In this document: positions 22,983 through 26,648 of the stretch, in pieces
How positions within the stretch are numbered: the stretch's first letter is position 1
How the letters are laid out: every line of letters begins with the position of its first letter
NCBI GenBank assembly: GCA_035293565.1
Contig: DATGMP010000051.1
Coordinates: forward strand, 1-26,648
From: DATGMP01 sp035293565
Lineage (GTDB): Bacteria > Pseudomonadota > Alphaproteobacteria > BOG-932 > Roseiterribacteraceae
Length of the DNA: 26,648 nucleotides
Direction: 5' to 3'
Program-made: the position numbers and the translations under genes
The notes under the pieces: generated by a model
The model's input: the letters and a program-made list of their open reading frames with translations, nothing else
Databases searched by the model: none
What the model was told of the DNA's origin: nothing

Positions 22983-23534
22983 ATGACTTCTGCGCCTATC
23001 GCCGGCAAGTCGCATCATTCCGAGCTGATCGCGCTGATCTTTCTGCTGTCCCGGATCGGGCGGTTGAACGAAATGCTCCTGACGACCGTCCAGGCCGACC
23101 TGATCAAGGCATCCAAGAAACCGCGTACCGAGACGGAATGCCATGTCCTGATTTCGCTGCTCCTGCAGGGCGAGCCTTATTCGCTGTCGCCGACGACCCT
23201 CTGCGAATTCTCGATGCAAACGCCCGGCGGCATGACCAAGACGCTGAACAGGCTGGAAAAGGACAGCTTGATCCGCCGCCGGACGGATCGCAACGATCGG
23301 CGCGCGCTCCTGGTCGAACTGACCGCCAAGGGACTGAAGTCCACGCGCGCGCTCCTCGGTCAAACGGTCGACGGTTACGCCAAAGCCTTTGGTTCGCTGA
23401 GCCCTACCGAACTCAAGGAAGTCGCCCAAGCACTTCGTTCCATACTGACCATCCTGGAAAAGGCGACAGGGACAGAGCCCACAGACATGTGGGTCAGCGT
23501 GGACCGCGTGGGAGGAATACCGAAGCCCGGCTAG
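22983..23534 (+). CDS. MarR-family transcriptional regulator
   Basis: The protein has 183 residues. The winged helix spans about 55-110: LSPTTLCEFSMQTPGGMTKTL is the recognition region and LIRRRTDRNDRRALLVELTAKG the wing, with the DRxDRR core typical of MarR. Long helices at both ends would form the dimer. GGAG lies 6 bases before the ATG. Its N-terminal region (SELIALIFLLSRIGRLNEMLL) is unusually hydrophobic and could line a pocket for an apolar ligand. The TonB receptor gene follows after 21 bp in the same direction. It likely binds the paired dyads upstream and regulates the whole cluster. Confidence 0.88.
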   Translation: MTSAPIAGKSHHSELIALIFLLSRIGRLNEMLLTTVQADLIKASKKPRTETECHVLISLLLQGEPYSLSPTTLCEFSMQTPGGMTKTLNRLEKDSLIRRRTDRNDRRALLVELTAKGLKSTRALLGQTVDGYAKAFGSLSPTELKEVAQALRSILTILEKATGTEPTDMWVSVDRVGGIPKPG

Positions 23535-23555
23535 CCGGACTGGGAGGAGGGGAAG

Positions 23556-25889
23556 ATGACCAAGAAGCTCATAAGCGTCGGTTCTGCAGTCGCGAGCGCG
23601 ATCGCGGGTGTTGCGCTGAGCGGCGCTGCGGCGCAGCCGGCGGACCAAGCGACGGCCCAGGCGCCTGCGCTGGAGGAGATCGTCGTAACGGCGCGGCGGC
23701 GAGAGGAGAAGCTCCAATCGGTGCCGATCTCGGTGACGGCGTTTACGGGCGCCGCGCTCGACCAGCAGCATGTCGAGAATGCGACGGACCTGCAGCGGCT
23801 GGTGCCCTCGCTCACGCTCTATTCGATTCAGCGCGATCAGCAATTTTTCCAGATCCGAGGTCAATATACGGCGAACGGCGGACCGGGCGTCGTTACTTAC
23901 TTCAACGAGGTCCCGCTGCTCGCGCCCATCGGGGCGGGCGGCTTTCCCGCCGGGCCGGGCGGTGGCCCCGGCCAATATTACGATCTCGACAGCTCTCAAA
24001 TCCTCAAGGGGCCGCAAGGCACGTTGTTCGGCCAGAACACGACCGGCGGCGCGATACTGCTCTACCCCAAAAAGCCCGGCAACGACTTCTCGGGATATGG
24101 CCAGGTCACGTTCGGCAATTACAACGATCAGGAATTGGAAGCCGCGGCGAACATACCGATCATTCCCGACGAGCTGCTCGTGCGCGTGTCCGGCAGGCGG
24201 GCGACGAGGGACGGATTCACCACCGATCTTCAAACGGGAAAGGATCTGGATAATCGAGACTATTGGGCGGGGCGCCTGTCGGTGCTCTGGAGGCCGACGG
24301 ATGATTTCGAGAATTATCTGGTCGCCAACAGTATCTATGACCACACCAATGGCACGTCGTTCATCCTCGACGCGGTGAAGCCGGCGGCGAAAGGCGGCAT
24401 CGTTGCCGCCGTGTGGGACGCGATCCTCGGCAAGAATTACGTCGAAAACCTTTTGCTGCGGCAGCAGGCAGCCGGGCCGCGGGTCGTCATCGGTGAATTC
24501 GGCGAGGGATTGGGACGATTCTTCGAAGGAGTCGGGCCGCTCCAAAAAATATGGAACTGGTCCATCACCGACGTGGCGACCTGGAACGTCGCCGACGACG
24601 TGACGCTGAAAAACATCTTCGGCTATCAGTCGTACAAGCAGCGGGCCGTTCAAGGGCCTGCGCCGGTGCCCACGATCGATTTCATCCAGCCGAACGGCTG
24701 GAACACGAACGAGGAAGAGATCAGCGACGAATTCCAAGCACAAGGCAAAGGAAGGGATGGGAAACTCAATTGGCAGGTCGGCGCGTTCGCATCATTCATC
24801 CATCCGGCCGGAGCGGAATCCTTCATCATCCAGACCCTGACCAACCCGGCCGTCACCTCTCAGCACCCGGTGAGCCTCAGCCGCGCGCTTTATACTCAGG
24901 AAAGCTATGATCTGGGGGATATTTACGCGCCGTTGGACGGACTGAAGTTCACCGCCGGCTACCGCTACACCTGGGACTACCGCTCCCAGACCGCGACGCA
25001 GGTGCTTCCGCTGGCGCATAGATGCCAGCTTGCAATCGCGATCTATCCCGCCTGCGCGCAAGGCGGCAACGTGCGGTTTCAGTCGCCGAACTGGACGATC
25101 GGGTTGGATTATCAGATCACGCCCGAAACGCTGCTCTACATCGTCGGCCGCCGCGGTTACATCGCCGGCGGCATCAACACCACTCCGGCGGTTCCGGGGA
25201 CCGCATCCTTCAAGCCGCAATACCTCGACGACGTCGAAATCGGCGTGAAGTCGGATTGGGAAATCTGGGGAATGAAGGCCCGAACGGACCTGGACGGTTA
25301 CATCGGCTACTTCAAATCGATCCAGACCTCCGCATCGATCGTGATACCGGGAACCGTCACGACAGTGAACATCACCGAGAACAACGGGAAGGCGACGATT
25401 TCAGGCGTCGAGTTCGAGGGCGCGCTCGTGCCCTTGCCGGGCCTCGAGCTGTCGGCGACCTACGCTTACATCGATGCGCACTTCAACCAGTACGTCTCGA
25501 TCGGCTTCTGCTGCACCCTCGATCCGACCTTTCCGGATACGCCGCAGAACAAGATCAGTTTGACAGGGACCTATCACCTTCCTTTCATTCCCGAGCAGTT
25601 GGGTGACGTCAGCGCCTCGGCCACATGGTCGTATCAGAGTCATGTCGCCATCGCGGTCTCCGGCGATCACACTTTGGGGATCCTCGAGCCCGGTTACGGT
25701 CTTCTCAATCTGAGGCTGGACTGGACCAACGTGGCGAAAACGAATCTGGACGCGTCATTCTTCATGACGAACGCATTAGATCAACTCTACCGCGTGGGAG
25801 ACTTCGCGCTCTACTCGCAGCTCGGCTTCTATTCGGATGTCTATGGCGAGCCGCGCATGTGGGGCTTCCAGATCCGCTATCACTGGTGA
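23556..25889 (+). CDS. TonB-dependent outer-membrane receptor
   Basis: The protein has 777 residues. A signal peptide (1-26, ending SGAAA) is followed by the TonB box EIVVTAR (41-47) and the sphingomonad-type start of the plug REEKLQSVPISVTAFTG. The plug domain includes LQRLVPSLTLYS, IRGQYT and LKGPQGTLFGQNTTGGAI; the rest is a 22-strand barrel ending in the outer-membrane signature WGFQIRYHW. GGGAGGAGGGG precedes the ATG. Receptors of this group import siderophores, vitamin B12, oligosaccharides or hydrophobic aromatics, and the substrate cannot be read from sequence. MarR control and absence of a Fur box favour an organic substrate over iron. Confidence 0.93.
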   Translation: MTKKLISVGSAVASAIAGVALSGAAAQPADQATAQAPALEEIVVTARRREEKLQSVPISVTAFTGAALDQQHVENATDLQRLVPSLTLYSIQRDQQFFQIRGQYTANGGPGVVTYFNEVPLLAPIGAGGFPAGPGGGPGQYYDLDSSQILKGPQGTLFGQNTTGGAILLYPKKPGNDFSGYGQVTFGNYNDQELEAAANIPIIPDELLVRVSGRRATRDGFTTDLQTGKDLDNRDYWAGRLSVLWRPTDDFENYLVANSIYDHTNGTSFILDAVKPAAKGGIVAAVWDAILGKNYVENLLLRQQAAGPRVVIGEFGEGLGRFFEGVGPLQKIWNWSITDVATWNVADDVTLKNIFGYQSYKQRAVQGPAPVPTIDFIQPNGWNTNEEEISDEFQAQGKGRDGKLNWQVGAFASFIHPAGAESFIIQTLTNPAVTSQHPVSLSRALYTQESYDLGDIYAPLDGLKFTAGYRYTWDYRSQTATQVLPLAHRCQLAIAIYPACAQGGNVRFQSPNWTIGLDYQITPETLLYIVGRRGYIAGGINTTPAVPGTASFKPQYLDDVEIGVKSDWEIWGMKARTDLDGYIGYFKSIQTSASIVIPGTVTTVNITENNGKATISGVEFEGALVPLPGLELSATYAYIDAHFNQYVSIGFCCTLDPTFPDTPQNKISLTGTYHLPFIPEQLGDVSASATWSYQSHVAIAVSGDHTLGILEPGYGLLNLRLDWTNVAKTNLDASFFMTNALDQLYRVGDFALYSQLGFYSDVYGEPRMWGFQIRYHW

Positions 25890-25931
25890 GCTGTCCGTGA
25901 ACGTGAGAACATTCTAAAATGGGGAAAGCCG

Positions 25932-26648
25932 ATGAAGGGAATTCAGTGTAACCGAGGAGTGATCGCGAGAGCCGGTAGATTTGCCGCGCTCGCTGCCACG
26001 TTGGTCTGCCTCGATGTAGCCGGGGCGAGCACCCTCGGAACCGAATCACAGCGCGCCCGCGAAGAGCTCGCGCTCAAAGTACTGGCGAGCGGTCCGGTTC
26101 AGGAGCAGCTGGCGCGCACGGAGACGCTTTACGGCCAGTCTCAGCCTTCACGAACGCCAAGCGGCAAGTCGACCATCGAGAGTGCCGCCAAATCGATAGC
26201 GCTGGCCTCCGTGCAGTATGCGTTGAGCGAGGACGGCAGCCACCCCGTTGCGATGTGGTCATGCAATGCGCCGCATCGCTGGTTCGGTCTCGATGTGCCG
26301 CGATCGGGATATGGGGTCGACAATCCCGATAACGTCTATCGCTGGGTGGCGATCGATGGTGTGTCGAAATACGAAATCCGCGGGCATATGAAGGAGCCCG
26401 GACCGCTGCAGGAAACCTTCATTCTATACAGCTCCATCCCCGGGATGAATCCGATGAATCGCGAGGGTGCAGGCATGGTCGGAACCCTCCGAAGCGACCA
26501 AATGAGCATCGGGCCCGACGGTTCGTTCACGATCACCATCGACCCGGATCCCGCCGGTGGGCGCCCCAACCATATTCAGAGCAACTCGACGGCCAAGCTG
26601 CTGATCGTGCGCGACACGCTTTCGGATTGGAGCAAGCAAAATCCGGTG
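25932..26648 (+). CDS. Exported DUF1214-like protein (3' partial)
   Basis: The frame is open from the ATG at 25932 to the window end, giving 239 residues without a stop. GGGGAAAG lies about 4 bases before the ATG. A signal peptide is likely at 1-33 (FAALAATLVCLDVAGA). After a helical region come NPDNVYRWVAIDGVSKYEIRG (two overlapping halves of a conserved-looking strand pair), then GPDGSFTITIDPDP, GGRPNHIQSNS and LLIVRDTLSDWS, which resemble the DUF1214 type of exported protein. Function is unknown. It lies 42 bp after the TonB receptor stop and is probably co-transcribed, so it may handle the imported compound in the periplasm. The overall arrangement echoes the exported protein encoded at 21109-22734. 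Confidence 0.75.
   Translation, partial: MKGIQCNRGVIARAGRFAALAATLVCLDVAGASTLGTESQRAREELALKVLASGPVQEQLARTETLYGQSQPSRTPSGKSTIESAAKSIALASVQYALSEDGSHPVAMWSCNAPHRWFGLDVPRSGYGVDNPDNVYRWVAIDGVSKYEIRGHMKEPGPLQETFILYSSIPGMNPMNREGAGMVGTLRSDQMSIGPDGSFTITIDPDPAGGRPNHIQSNSTAKLLIVRDTLSDWSKQNPV

Noticed and set aside
22934..24253. 439-codon plus-strand frame overlapping the MarR gene and the start of the TonB receptor
   Set aside because: It is out of frame with both genes, each of which has a good ribosome site and full motifs; its product is a mix of Arg, Gly and Ala.
22932..24743. Long open frame on the minus strand across the MarR and TonB receptor genes
   Set aside because: It is the antisense mirror of two well-supported genes, its translation is arginine-rich with no recognisable domain, and GC-rich DNA commonly leaves such frames open.
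1..26648. CRISPR array, insertion sequence or prophage genes
   Set aside because: No regularly spaced repeats, no transposase motifs and no phage structural genes were seen on either strand.

Overview
The window reads as ordinary chromosome from a GC-rich alphaproteobacterium. The main evidence is a PetP-PetR regulator pair next to ilvE, a phasin with a PhaR-type operator (polyhydroxyalkanoate storage), a COQ9-like TetR protein and a split glycolate oxidase (glcD, glcE, glcF). An ECF42-type sigma module and a sphingomonad/caulobacter-style TonB receptor are compatible with this but not diagnostic. I cannot name a genus. Genes are densely packed, often with ATGA start/stop overlaps.

Layout. 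1-2368: an alkylation-repair operon of ada (5' end cut by the window), a second Fe(II)/2-oxoglutarate oxygenase and alkB. 2378-5896: ilvE (minus strand), divergent from petP, petR and an EnvZ-like histidine kinase. 5893-7549 (minus strand): a phasin with its regulatory region, then a TetR/COQ9-like protein and a DUF423 membrane protein. 7577-9420: a family 2 glycosyltransferase and an adenosine-kinase-like sugar kinase. 9531-13360: surE, an Anbu-type proteasome-like peptidase, glcD and a short-chain dehydrogenase. 13508-15147: a DGPF/YciI protein and an ECF42 sigma factor behind a matching promoter. An opposing 45-codon ORF for a possible single-pass membrane peptide overlaps that promoter. 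15201-17735: glcE and glcF. The sigma module and the dehydrogenase therefore sit inside what is usually a contiguous glcDEF operon.

17763-19326 (minus strand): a Rieske ferredoxin behind an orphan membrane histidine kinase. 19518-19670: an entericidin-like lipoprotein. 19697-20593 (minus strand): RlmB/TrmH-type rRNA methyltransferase. 20760-20845: tRNA-Tyr(GTA). After the tRNA the gene content changes to accessory type: a gene-poor gap, a large exported protein resembling DUF1254/DUF1214 families (minus strand), a divergent MarR regulator, a TonB-dependent receptor, and a second exported DUF1214-like protein cut by the window end. A paired dyad operator with a 30-bp centre-to-centre spacing lies between the exported protein and the MarR gene, overlapping a good sigma70 promoter.

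The best candidate for an undescribed system is this last cluster: a MarR-controlled outer-membrane uptake unit flanked by two exported DUF1214-related proteins of unknown function, immediately behind a tRNA. The next most interesting items are the ECF42 module inside the glycolate oxidase genes with its antisense small ORF, the stand-alone Anbu gene, and the PhaR-type site at the phasin. All functional statements are read by eye from sequence; no database search was run.
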